A stretch of 56,959 nucleotides of DNA, taken from assembly GCF_007341385.1 (NCBI RefSeq), contig NZ_VJYD01000021.1, forward strand, positions 1-56,959. Reading direction: 5' to 3'. The stretch comes from Flavobacterium daemonense (GTDB lineage Bacteria; Bacteroidota; Bacteroidia; Flavobacteriales; Flavobacteriaceae). Below are positions 41,987 to 49,674 of the stretch, piece after piece (position 1 is the stretch's first letter; each line of letters begins with the position of its first letter). Under the pieces are notes generated by a model that saw nothing but the letters and a program-made list of their open reading frames with translations, was not told the DNA's origin and ran no database searches. Made by a program: the position numbers and the translations under genes.

Positions 41987-42964
41987 TTATTTTTTTCTTT
42001 CGATGACGTAGTTGACCATTAAAGTCAAAGCGTCTTTATACTCTGAATCTTCGAAGTTTTGAAGTAGAGAAAGTGCTTCTTGCTGGAATTCGACCATTTT
42101 GTTTTCGGCGTAAGCCAAACCATTATTATCTTTTACAAAAGCAATAACTTCTTTTACACGTTTTTTGTCTTTGTTGTGGTTTTTGATGGAGTTTATCAAC
42201 CACTTTTTTTCTTGCGGAGTACAAGTATTCAAAACGTGAATTAAAGGCAAAGTCATTTTTTGCTCTTTAATATCGATTCCGGTTGGTTTACCAATTGCTT
42301 CTTCGCTGTAATCAAACAAATCATCTTTTATTTGAAAAGCCATTCCGATCAATTCACCAAACTTTCGCATATTTTCAACCTGCGCATCATCTTCAATTAC
42401 CGCTTTTGCACCAAGCGCACAACAAGCAGCGATAAGTGTTGCGGTTTTCTTTCGGATAATTTCGTAATAAACATCTTCGGTAATATCGAGTCTTCGGGCT
42501 TTTTCTATTTGAAGCAATTCACCTTCGCTCATTTCGCGAACGGCTACAGAAATGATTCGGAGTAAATCAAAATCGCCGTTGTCAATAGAAAGCAGCAAAC
42601 CTTTTGAAAGCAAATAATCTCCAACAAGAACAGCAATTTTGTTTTTCCAAAGCGCATTGATTGAGAAAAATCCACGTCGGCGATTACTGTCATCCACCAC
42701 ATCATCGTGAACTAAAGTTGCCGTATGAATCAATTCGATTACCGAAGCTCCTCGATATGTTCTTTCGTTTACAACACCTCCAGAGACCATTTTTGCCGTT
42801 AAAAAAACGAACATCGGACGCATTTGCTTTCCTTTTCGATTTACGATATAGTACGTAATACGATTCAGCAGCGCGACTTTTGAAGTCATCGATTCATGAA
42901 ACTTTTTTTCGAAAAGTTCCATTTCGTTAAAAATAGGCTGTTTTATTTGGGAAGTAATATTCAT
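41987..42964 (-). CDS. Polyprenyl diphosphate synthase
   Basis: Trans-prenyltransferase that elongates farnesyl diphosphate to a long-chain polyprenyl diphosphate, probably for the menaquinone side chain. The first Asp-rich motif is HDDVVDDSNRRRG (DDxxD, Asp87-Asp91), the second DDLFDYSEE. The GKQMRP motif is near residue 45. Length 325 is typical of octaprenyl or heptaprenyl synthases, and chain length cannot be read from sequence alone. A promoter box lies eight bases upstream of the ATG. Confidence 0.93.
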   Translation of the reverse strand: MNITSQIKQPIFNEMELFEKKFHESMTSKVALLNRITYYIVNRKGKQMRPMFVFLTAKMVSGGVVNERTYRGASVIELIHTATLVHDDVVDDSNRRRGFFSINALWKNKIAVLVGDYLLSKGLLLSIDNGDFDLLRIISVAVREMSEGELLQIEKARRLDITEDVYYEIIRKKTATLIAACCALGAKAVIEDDAQVENMRKFGELIGMAFQIKDDLFDYSEEAIGKPTGIDIKEQKMTLPLIHVLNTCTPQEKKWLINSIKNHNKDKKRVKEVIAFVKDNNGLAYAENKMVEFQQEALSLLQNFEDSEYKDALTLMVNYVIERKK

Positions 42965-42972
42965 TTCGATTT

Positions 42973-42980
42973 CAAATATA
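42973..42980 (-). promoter_or_regulatory. TAnnTTTG -7 box of the polyprenyl synthase gene
   Basis: TATATTTG on the minus strand matches exactly and ends eight bases upstream of the ATG at 42964, which implies a very short leader. Confidence 0.6.
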
Positions 42981-43122
42981 CTATTTTAAATAAAAAAACG
43001 TTGTGTATTTTATGTTAGTATATCAACAATTTGCATACTAATATAAATTCACCACCAAAAAACACAATCTAGTTAAAGCCTAATTTGAGTTCATTAATTA
43101 AAATCACGAAAACTAATTTATT

Positions 43123-43983
43123 ATGAAAACAAAAATTTTCTTTATTGGAACATTAGCAGCTTTATCTTTTTTTATCAGCTGTAACTCTGATGAAAAAACA
43201 AACGACGGCTCATCTACAGCAATTACAAAGGATGAAATCGTTACAAATTCTAAAATTGACGCCTCAATTGATGATGTAACGAATATTGCTGAAGATCAAT
43301 TTAGCGCACAGCAAAACGTAACCGCAAAACCAAGCGGCGTGGTTAAAAATTTCCTTCCGAGTTGTGCTACTATTACAACAGTATTAACTAATAACACCTG
43401 GACAAGAACTGTCGATTTTGGTGTTGATGGCTGTACTTTAGGAAACGGAAACACAGTTAAAGGAAAAATGATTATTTCTTTTTCTAATGATTTTGCATCT
43501 TCTACACAAACTATCAGTTATACTTTTGATGGATTTTACCACAATGGCAAAAAACTTCAAGGAAGCAAAAGCATCGTGAGAACGGTAAAAGCAACCGATT
43601 TGCTTGCAACAGCACATCCTGTTTTTACAGCAGCAATCGATATGACTATTACTTTTGATGATGGAGGTGTATATACCAGAAAAGGTAATTTAGTTAAAGA
43701 AATGGTTGAAGGTTTTGACACTTGGTTCGACTGGGATGATAATGCTTATTTAGTAACTGGAAGCGGCACAACAACTTTCCCAAACGGAGATACTTTTTCT
43801 GCTGAAATTACAACACCTTTACAATTTAAAGCATCTTGCAAAACATCTTTCCCTGTCAAAGGAGTTGTATCTGTTACCAAAAATGCAGCTACGGCAGTTA
43901 TTGATTATGGTGGCGGAACATGCAATACGCTCGCAACAGTTACAAAAGACGGAGTTACGGAAGAAATCGATTTGAAAAAATAA
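43123..43983 (+). CDS. Unknown lipoprotein
   Basis: A 286-residue lipoprotein with type II signal peptide and lipobox FFISC (Cys20). The mature part is rich in Thr, Ser, Gly and Asp, with repeated beta-like stretches such as NNTWTRTVDFGVDGCTLGNG and FPVKGVVSVTKNAATAVIDYGGGTCN, suggesting an all-beta fold with two disulfides possible (the paired Cys residues). No catalytic motif is recognised. It is divergent from the polyprenyl synthase gene and ends at a strong terminator. Confidence 0.7.
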   Translation: MKTKIFFIGTLAALSFFISCNSDEKTNDGSSTAITKDEIVTNSKIDASIDDVTNIAEDQFSAQQNVTAKPSGVVKNFLPSCATITTVLTNNTWTRTVDFGVDGCTLGNGNTVKGKMIISFSNDFASSTQTISYTFDGFYHNGKKLQGSKSIVRTVKATDLLATAHPVFTAAIDMTITFDDGGVYTRKGNLVKEMVEGFDTWFDWDDNAYLVTGSGTTTFPNGDTFSAEITTPLQFKASCKTSFPVKGVVSVTKNAATAVIDYGGGTCNTLATVTKDGVTEEIDLKK

Positions 43984-44000
43984 GAATCCTTTTTGCCCAA

Positions 44001-44048
44001 AAAAAAAGCATTAAGATTGAGGGTATTTCTCATTCTTAATGCTTTTTT
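44001..44048 (+). terminator. Intrinsic terminator of the lipoprotein gene
   Basis: AAAAAGCATTAAGA pairs with TCTTAATGCTTTTT around a loop of about 16 bases, followed by seven T residues, 18 bases after the stop. Confidence 0.85.
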
Positions 44049-44079
44049 TGTTTTTGACAATTATAATTTATCTTAAACA

Positions 44080-44229
44080 TATAGTCCCTACGGGACATTT
44101 GCATGTATGTGTATTCTTTATCTACCAATATGATGCTCCTAATGGAGCATTTTCATTTTGATTATCTCGGAGAGATTATATATTGGTAGAATATTAATCG
44201 CGCCTCACCTTTGTCCCGTAGGGACTATA
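44080..44229. repeat. GTCCCTACGGGAC nested inverted repeat
   Basis: Outer arms (18 bp, TATAGTCCCTACGGGACA and complement) at 44080-44097 and 44212-44229, an inner TCTACCAATAT/ATATTGGTAGA pair, and a central ATGCTCC-TAAT-GGAGCAT hairpin (44133-44150), plus a small ATCTCGGAGAGAT palindrome. The right arm overlaps the last codons and stop of rlmN. Confidence 0.85.
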
Positions 44230-45274
44230 CTTCAGCTTCTTTATTTGCTAATTGCCCACAAGCAGCATCGATATCTTTTCCACGGCTTCGTCGCACTTTT
44301 ACAACCACACCAATATTCTCCAAAGCTTTAATGTAAGCCATAATCGATTCTTCTGAAGCTTGCTGAAACTCTCCGTCGTCAATTGGGTTATATTCAATCA
44401 AGTTGACTTTGCAAGGAACATATTTGCAGAATTTCACTAAAGCATCAACAGAAGCTTTGTCATCGTTGATTCCTTTCCAAACTACATATTCGTATGAGAT
44501 TTTACTTTTTGTTTTTCTGTACCAATATTCCAATGCTTCACGCAAATCTTTTAAAGGAAAATTTTTGCTGAAAGGCATGATCTTCGCGCGGGTTTCATCA
44601 ATCGCGGAATGAAGCGAAACTGCCAATTTAAATTTTACTTCGTCATCGGCCATTTTTTTGATCATTTTAGGAATTCCAGAGGTCGAAACCATAATGCGTT
44701 TTGGCGACATTCCTAAACCTTCTGGCGAAGTAACCATGTCGATCGCTTTAATGACATTGTTATAATTCATTAAAGGTTCTCCCATTCCCATAAAAACAAT
44801 ATTCGAAAGCGGATGATTGTAATACAAACGACTTTCTTTGTCGATTGCCAAAATCTGATCGTAGATTTCGCCCGGCTCTAGATTTCGCATACGCTTTAAT
44901 CTCGCAGTAGCGCAAAAATTACAATCTAAACTGCAACCAACTTGGCTCGAAACACAGGCTGTTGTTCTAGTCTCGGTCGGAATTAAAACCGATTCCACTA
45001 CTAATCCGTCGTGCAGGCGTACAGCATTTTTCACTGTTCCGTCACTGCTGCGCTGCATTGTGTCAACCTTTATATGATTGATCACAAAATTATCTTCAAG
45101 CATTGAACGAGTGGCTTTAGCAACATTTGTCATGTCGTCAAAGCTATGTGCACCTTTGCTCCACAACCATTCATAGACTTGGTTTCCGCGGAAAGCTTTG
45201 TCATTATTTGCGACAAAAAAATCTCTTAATTGTTCTTTTGATAGGGCTCTTATGTCTTTTTTCTCCATTTGCAT
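44225..45274 (-). CDS. rlmN: Dual-specificity RNA methyltransferase RlmN
   Basis: Radical SAM enzyme that methylates C2 of A2503 in 23S rRNA and A37 in some tRNAs. The radical SAM cluster CxxxCxxC is Cys114, Cys118, Cys121, and the VSTSGIPKMIKK and LHSAIDETR segments are typical. A Cys near the C-terminus (AACGQLA) is the conserved catalytic Cys. Length 349. A promoter box begins only four bases before the first ATG, so the second ATG (45268, MEKKD) is a likely true start. The stop lies inside a repeat arm. Confidence 0.95.
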   Translation of the reverse strand: MQMEKKDIRALSKEQLRDFFVANNDKAFRGNQVYEWLWSKGAHSFDDMTNVAKATRSMLEDNFVINHIKVDTMQRSSDGTVKNAVRLHDGLVVESVLIPTETRTTACVSSQVGCSLDCNFCATARLKRMRNLEPGEIYDQILAIDKESRLYYNHPLSNIVFMGMGEPLMNYNNVIKAIDMVTSPEGLGMSPKRIMVSTSGIPKMIKKMADDEVKFKLAVSLHSAIDETRAKIMPFSKNFPLKDLREALEYWYRKTKSKISYEYVVWKGINDDKASVDALVKFCKYVPCKVNLIEYNPIDDGEFQQASEESIMAYIKALENIGVVVKVRRSRGKDIDAACGQLANKEAEV

Positions 45275-45610
45275 GCTGCAAAGTTAAGCACTTTTGTCCT
45301 TTTTTCTGATTTTTAGATGGATTCTTCCTTAAAACCCAAGATTTTTAAATCAAAAAATCTACAAATTAAAAACTTCTTTACGTTAAAATTTTCAGATTTC
45401 TATCGTGATAATTTTCCAATAATTGGTTTTCCTAGAAATGAAAACGATGTAGTTATTAAATACTTTTTTAATAAAATTTTAACAATGATTTATATCATGT
45501 ATTCCCGAAAAATAAAGGATGACCTTTGATACAAGTTAAAAAACAATCTTAGTACTAAATAAAATCGGACCGATAAATTAACTTATTTTTTATACTAAAA
45601 AAATTACAAA
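45275..45610. other. Gene-free gap between rlmN and yceI
   Basis: This 336-base gap is AT-rich and contains the rlmN promoter box, a short AGATTTTT/AAAAATCT hairpin (about 45339-45361) and the leader of the YceI gene. A 70-codon open frame at 45317-45529 has no convincing support. I see no gene. Confidence 0.6.
45279..45286 (-). promoter_or_regulatory. TAnnTTTG -7 box of rlmN
   Basis: TAACTTTG on the minus strand matches exactly, ending four bases before the ATG at 45274. Transcription would start at or just inside that codon. Confidence 0.6.
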
Positions 45611-46180
45611 ATGAAGACTAATAAAATTAAATTAATTGCAATCGTGATTGCGTTTTTTGGAATCACAACATTTGCGTCAGCACAAAAATCATATACGTTA
45701 GACCCTAAATCTAGTTTTTCGGTTGCAGGCACTTCAACATTGCATGACTGGGAAATGAAATCGGGATCTGGAACTGGATCGGCAAATTTGACTATTGTCA
45801 ATTCAAAATTGACGAATCTGGAATCATTAACAGTTTCCCTTTTGGCAGAAAGCGTGAAAAGCGAAAAAACAAGCATGGATAAAGTTGCTTATGAAACTTT
45901 GAAAACAGACAAAAATAAAAACATCAAATATATTCTGAAATCTGCGGAAAAAATAAACGAAACAACGTGGGAACTTACAGGAACTTATACAATTGCTGGA
46001 GTGAGCAAAATTTATAAAACTACCGCAAAAACAACTGTTACAAAAGACGGGCTAAACCTTCAGGGATCAAACAAAATCACTTTTACTGATTTTGGAATGA
46101 AATCTCCAACTGCATTGCTCGGAACAATCAAAACTGGACAAGATTTGACTATAAAATTCAATTTAAACTTTAATTTATAA
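45611..46180 (+). CDS. YceI family periplasmic protein
   Basis: A 189-residue secreted lipocalin-like YceI protein. A signal peptide (about residues 1-24, ending ASAQ) precedes the typical start KSYTLDPKSSFSVAGTSTLHDW. The YceI fold binds isoprenoid or other lipophilic molecules in other bacteria, and the ligand here is unknown. It is the first gene of a three-gene cluster with a porin-like protein (five bases downstream) and a second YceI-like protein, which suggests a joint role at the cell envelope. Confidence 0.9.
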   Translation: MKTNKIKLIAIVIAFFGITTFASAQKSYTLDPKSSFSVAGTSTLHDWEMKSGSGTGSANLTIVNSKLTNLESLTVSLLAESVKSEKTSMDKVAYETLKTDKNKNIKYILKSAEKINETTWELTGTYTIAGVSKIYKTTAKTTVTKDGLNLQGSNKITFTDFGMKSPTALLGTIKTGQDLTIKFNLNFNL

Positions 46181-46185
46181 CCGCC

Positions 46186-47505
46186 ATGAAGAAGATTTAT
46201 GCCCTATTTATTACGTTAGCAAGTACATTTGCTATTAACGCACAGGTTAGTTTTGGCCACATTCAAAATCAAATCCCGAGAGGTCAAAAAGGAATTAATC
46301 AATTTGATGTTAAAAAAGACACTGTTGCTTTCAAAGGATTAAGCGTTGATATGGGTGCAGCGTTTGCACTTCAATTTCAAGCTGTAAATTCGTTCAACGA
46401 TCAGCAAAACCTTGCGACTGCACCAAACTACAGATTAAACAATCTTGAGAATAATTTCAATTTGCCAAATGCCAACTTTACGATTGGAGCTCAATTATAT
46501 GATGGTGTCCGTGTGAATTTAGATCTTTATCTGGCTTCTAGACACCATAATGAAACTTGGGTAAAAGGAGGGTATTTGCAAATTGACAAATTAGACTTTA
46601 TTAAAAAAGATTTTCTTGCTGATTTCATGAAGTATACTACGATCAAAATTGGTCAGATGGAGAACAACTACGGTGATGCTCACTTTAGAAGATCTGATAA
46701 CGGAAATGCCTTTATGAATCCATTCGTAGGAAACAATATCATGGATGCCTTCATTACAGAAATGGGAGCTGAAGTTTATTATAACAGATCTGGATTTGTA
46801 AGCATGATTGGAGTAACAAACTCAAAATTAAATCAAAACGTTCAAGAAATTGTTGCATCTCCTGCCACTCCGTCAAAACCGGATAACAATACAACTATAA
46901 GTCCTTCTATTCTTGCAAAATTAGGTTGGGACAAACAAATCAATCAAGATTTAAGAATCAGATTAACCGGATCTTATTACCATACAGCAAACTCTAGTGG
47001 CAATTTATATGCTTCAGACAGAGCGGGAAGTCGTTTTTATGGCGTAATGAGCCACTCTGATTATGACATTATAAATCCAGCAAGCGGAGCAATTGTAAGT
47101 TCTGTTGCAAATAATTTTGATCCAGCTGCGAATAAAGACACAGGAAGATTTAATCCTAATTACGGAAACTGGGCTACTTCTTATATGATAAATCCTTTCA
47201 TTAAATATAAAGGTCTTGAATTCTTTGGAACTTTAGAATTTACTTCTGGAGGTGATTATAAAGGAACAGATGATAGCAGAAAAGTGAATCAATATGTTGC
47301 AGATTTGGTTTACCGTTTTGGAGAAAATGAAAGATTTTATATCGGCGGAAAATACAATTTAGTTGACGGAAAATTGGCAAATGCAAATGCTGAAGCTATT
47401 CAGATTAATAGATTTGAAGCTGCAGCAGGTTGGTTTATGACTAAAAATGTTTTGGCTAAACTAGATTATGTAAATCAGAACTATAAAAAACTTCTCTCAA
47501 TTTAA
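46186..47505 (+). CDS. Porin-like outer membrane protein, frameshifted near C-terminus
   Basis: A 439-residue outer-membrane beta-barrel (signal peptide about 1-19, then amphipathic strands such as NFTIGAQLYDGVRVNLDLYLASRHHNE and a final KLDYVNQNYKK). The frame ends at 47505 with LLSI, but one base change in the A6 run at 47485-47490 would continue it to 47578 with FSQFNGATPNDLFGG and a terminal Phe, as expected for a beta-barrel. Other strands are intact, so the shift is recent or an error. It resembles flavobacterial porins of the phosphate-selective type. It lies in an operon with YceI proteins. Confidence 0.8.
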   Translation: MKKIYALFITLASTFAINAQVSFGHIQNQIPRGQKGINQFDVKKDTVAFKGLSVDMGAAFALQFQAVNSFNDQQNLATAPNYRLNNLENNFNLPNANFTIGAQLYDGVRVNLDLYLASRHHNETWVKGGYLQIDKLDFIKKDFLADFMKYTTIKIGQMENNYGDAHFRRSDNGNAFMNPFVGNNIMDAFITEMGAEVYYNRSGFVSMIGVTNSKLNQNVQEIVASPATPSKPDNNTTISPSILAKLGWDKQINQDLRIRLTGSYYHTANSSGNLYASDRAGSRFYGVMSHSDYDIINPASGAIVSSVANNFDPAANKDTGRFNPNYGNWATSYMINPFIKYKGLEFFGTLEFTSGGDYKGTDDSRKVNQYVADLVYRFGENERFYIGGKYNLVDGKLANANAEAIQINRFEAAAGWFMTKNVLAKLDYVNQNYKKLLSI

Positions 47506-47578
47506 CGGCGCAACACCAAACGATCTTTTTGGTGGAAGCTTTAAAGGATTAATGTTCGAAGCAGTAATTTCATTCTGA
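47491..47578 (+). pseudogene. Detached C-terminal strand of the porin-like gene (frame +1)
   Basis: Reading from the end of the A6 run in the +1 frame gives FSQFNGATPNDLFGGSFKG and ends LMFEAVISF before TGA at 47576-47578. The last residue, Phe, and the alternating pattern fit the final barrel strand. With this part the protein would be 463 residues. Confidence 0.8.
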
Positions 47579-47583
47579 CACAA

Positions 47584-48135
47584 ATGTTAAGTAGACTTTA
47601 TATTTTAATTACGGGTTTAGCGATTTTCTTTTTCTTAGGAAGTGCTAAACCCACTTTTTTTCCAGAAGATACAATACTGATAATAAACAAAATAAAAATA
47701 GAAATTACAGGAGCATCGACTATTGGCAAATACAATTGCTCAAACACTTTTACGACAAAAGATACGGTCTATGTAAATTCTTCAAAAAAAAATACTTTTA
47801 ATACTGAAATTAAAATGTCCAATTTTGACTGTGGCAACAAAATTATGACCAAAGATCTGCAGGGAACAGTTAAAGTAAAACAATTTCCAAACAGTTCTGT
47901 TTCTATTACCGATGTAAAACCGTACGGAAAAAATTACATATGCAGATTAAGTTTTTTTATCACAGACAAAACGTTAAAATACAAAGACTTTGTTTTGTAT
48001 AAAACCGACGATAAAATCCAAGGAACACTTGGCTTAAAGTTCTCAGATATAGCATTAGAACCACCCGTAAAAATGGCTGGTTTGATAAAAGTAAAAGATG
48101 ATATAGTTATAAATTTCAGCCTTTACAAAAACTAA
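47584..48135 (+). CDS. Divergent YceI-like exported protein
   Basis: A 183-residue protein with an N-terminal hydrophobic signal or anchor (about 5-20). The middle and end (ITGASTIGKYNCSNTF, VKMAGLIKVKDDIVINFSLYKN) have the beta-rich layout of YceI. Four Cys residues (YNCS, FDCG, ICRL) suggest disulfides in the periplasm. It begins five bases after the restored end of the porin frame, so it belongs to the same operon. Function unknown. Confidence 0.7.
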   Translation: MLSRLYILITGLAIFFFLGSAKPTFFPEDTILIINKIKIEITGASTIGKYNCSNTFTTKDTVYVNSSKKNTFNTEIKMSNFDCGNKIMTKDLQGTVKVKQFPNSSVSITDVKPYGKNYICRLSFFITDKTLKYKDFVLYKTDDKIQGTLGLKFSDIALEPPVKMAGLIKVKDDIVINFSLYKN

Positions 48136-48336
48136 AAAATTTGTATGTGCCAATTAAGATTTTTTATCTTAAAAAAAATATCAAGTATAAAAAAAATAAA
48201 AAGTTTGGCACAAGAATTGTCTAGCATTTAAAAGAAAAATAATCTTACAAAGCGCGCAATTATTTTAAAATTTGTATTTTTATTATTCGACGATATAACC
48301 TTTTATTTTTTAATAAACCTAAAAAGAAAACTCATT

Positions 48337-48702
48337 ATGAAAAAACAAATTTTAAGCTTAGCTGTTGTTGCTTTACTAGCGTTCGCTGTACAATCATGCG
48401 ATAAAAAAGAGCCAAAACCTACAGATGAAGAATTGACTCTTGGAAACAAAGTTGATTCATTGACAACAGATATTAAAGAAGTTAAAGACACTGCGGTAAG
48501 CAAAACAGAAAAAGCAGCTCAAGATGTAAAAGACGCTACAAAAAAAGCAGCTGATGATGTTGAAGATGCTACTAAAAAAGCTGCTGAAGACGTAAAAGAT
48601 GCTACTAAAAAAGGAGCAAAAAAAGTTGAAAACGTGGCAAAAGCTGCAAAAGACGGAACTGTAAAAACAGCGAAAGAAGTAAATGAAGCTTTGAAAAAAT
48701 AA
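48337..48702 (+). CDS. Lipoprotein with LEA-like 11-residue repeats
   Basis: A 121-residue lipoprotein with lipobox VQSC (Cys21). Residues 66-98 are three consecutive 11-mers (DATKKAADDVE, DATKKAAEDVK, DATKKGAKKVE), and similar 11-mers extend from about 55 to the C-terminus. The period of 11 with A/K/D/E composition is like group 3 LEA or apolipoprotein-like amphipathic helices, which in other systems are linked to desiccation or stress tolerance or to membrane binding. That role is inferred, and the gene is single with its own terminator. Confidence 0.8.
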   Translation: MKKQILSLAVVALLAFAVQSCDKKEPKPTDEELTLGNKVDSLTTDIKEVKDTAVSKTEKAAQDVKDATKKAADDVEDATKKAAEDVKDATKKGAKKVENVAKAAKDGTVKTAKEVNEALKK

Positions 48703-48723
48703 TTTTCATTTAAAATTGAATCC

Positions 48724-48754
48724 AAAACCATTCGCTTAAACGAATGGTTTTTTT
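48724..48754 (+). terminator. Terminator of the LEA-like lipoprotein gene
   Basis: AAACCATTCG pairs with CGAATGGTTT over ten bases with a six-base loop, followed by seven T residues. Confidence 0.85.
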
Positions 48755-48775
48755 ATGCACCAAAAACGGAGCTTA

Positions 48776-48791
48776 TATTTTTGTATTTTTG
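48776..48791 (+). promoter_or_regulatory. Two tandem TAnnTTTG boxes before the O-methyltransferase gene
   Basis: TATTTTTG occurs at 48776-48783 and again directly after it at 48784-48791. The second ends 24 bases before the ATG at 48816. Confidence 0.65.
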
Positions 48792-48815
48792 CTTCAAATT
48801 TATAAGACTCTACAA

Positions 48816-49457
48816 ATGCATTTTATTTCACAAGAACTTGAAGATTACATCGAACAGCATTCTGAAAACGAACCAGCGTTATTAGCAAAACTGAATAAGG
48901 AAACCTATCAAAAAATTCTTTTGCCGAGGATGTTGAGTGGTCATTTTCAAGGACGTGTTTTGAGCATGCTTTCTAAGTTGATTCATCCGGTAAATATTCT
49001 TGAAATAGGAACATACACCGGTTATGCAGCTTTGTGTTTATGCGAAGGAATGCAGGAAAATGGTCAATTGCATACGATCGATATTAAAGAAGAATTGGTT
49101 GATTTTCAAAGAAAATATTTTGATGCCTCACCTTGGGGAAAACAAATTTTTCAGCATTTGGGCGAAGCTGTAGATATTATTCCGACACTTGATGTAAAAT
49201 TCGATTTGGTTTTTATTGATGCCGATAAAGAAAATTATCTGAATTATTGGGAAATGATTGTTCCAAAAATGAATAAAGGAGGCATTATTTTATCTGATAA
49301 TGTTTTGTGGAGCGGAAAAATTCTAGAACCAGTTCATCCAAATGATGTGAGTACAAAAGTGCTTTTAGAATACAATCAACTTTTAAAAGATGATCCTAGA
49401 GTTGAAACGGTTTTATTGCCAATTCGTGATGGATTGACGGTGAGTCGAGTTTTGTAA
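48816..49457 (+). CDS. Class I SAM-dependent O-methyltransferase
   Basis: A 213-residue cytoplasmic methyltransferase of the caffeoyl-CoA/catechol O-methyltransferase-like family. The SAM motif LEIGTYTGYAALCL, the metal- and substrate-side DLVFIDADKENYLNYWE motif and ILSDNVLWSGKI are typical. Substrate unknown. I start at the ATG at 48816, because a longer frame from 48744 would cross both promoter boxes. It lies between a terminator and a long hairpin element. Confidence 0.9.
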   Translation: MHFISQELEDYIEQHSENEPALLAKLNKETYQKILLPRMLSGHFQGRVLSMLSKLIHPVNILEIGTYTGYAALCLCEGMQENGQLHTIDIKEELVDFQRKYFDASPWGKQIFQHLGEAVDIIPTLDVKFDLVFIDADKENYLNYWEMIVPKMNKGGIILSDNVLWSGKILEPVHPNDVSTKVLLEYNQLLKDDPRVETVLLPIRDGLTVSRVL

Positions 49458-49465
49458 GACTCCAA

Positions 49466-49573
49466 TTTGTCATTTCGACTGAAAGGAGAAATCACATCAG
49501 AAATTCCACAAAGAAAATCACCAATCTTTGTCGAGCCACTCGTGTGATTTCTCCTTTCAGTCGAAATGACAAA
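49466..49573. repeat. Long hairpin element, AATCTTTGTCGA family, member 3
   Basis: Perfect 31-bp arms at 49466-49496 and 49543-49573, beginning TTTGTCATTTCGACTGAAAG, with a core containing CCAATCTTTGTCGAGCC. It is 108 bp long and shares its core and ends with the member at 10774-10903, while the inner arm sequence differs. Confidence 0.9.
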
Positions 49574-49574
49574 A

Positions 49575-49604
49575 AAAACTCCAGCATTTGCTGGAGTTTT
49601 TTTT
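49575..49604. terminator. Bidirectional terminator after the long hairpin
   Basis: AACTCCAGCA pairs with TGCTGGAGTT, with A and T runs of seven or more on both sides, between convergent O-methyltransferase and PAP2 genes. Confidence 0.85.
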
Positions 49605-49674
49605 ATAACTTTATATTTATTTTAAAAAACCTTAGAATCTTAGTCTCTTAGAACCTCAGAACCTTCTGATAAAC

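Noticed and set aside
43123..43983. Possible protease inhibitor or adhesin identity for the lipoprotein
   Set aside because: Only composition and Cys spacing suggest it. No family motif supports a specific function.
45317..45529. 70-codon open frame between rlmN and yceI
   Set aside because: AT-rich, no recognisable motif, no spacing logic with neighbours. Random open frames of this length are common in such sequence.
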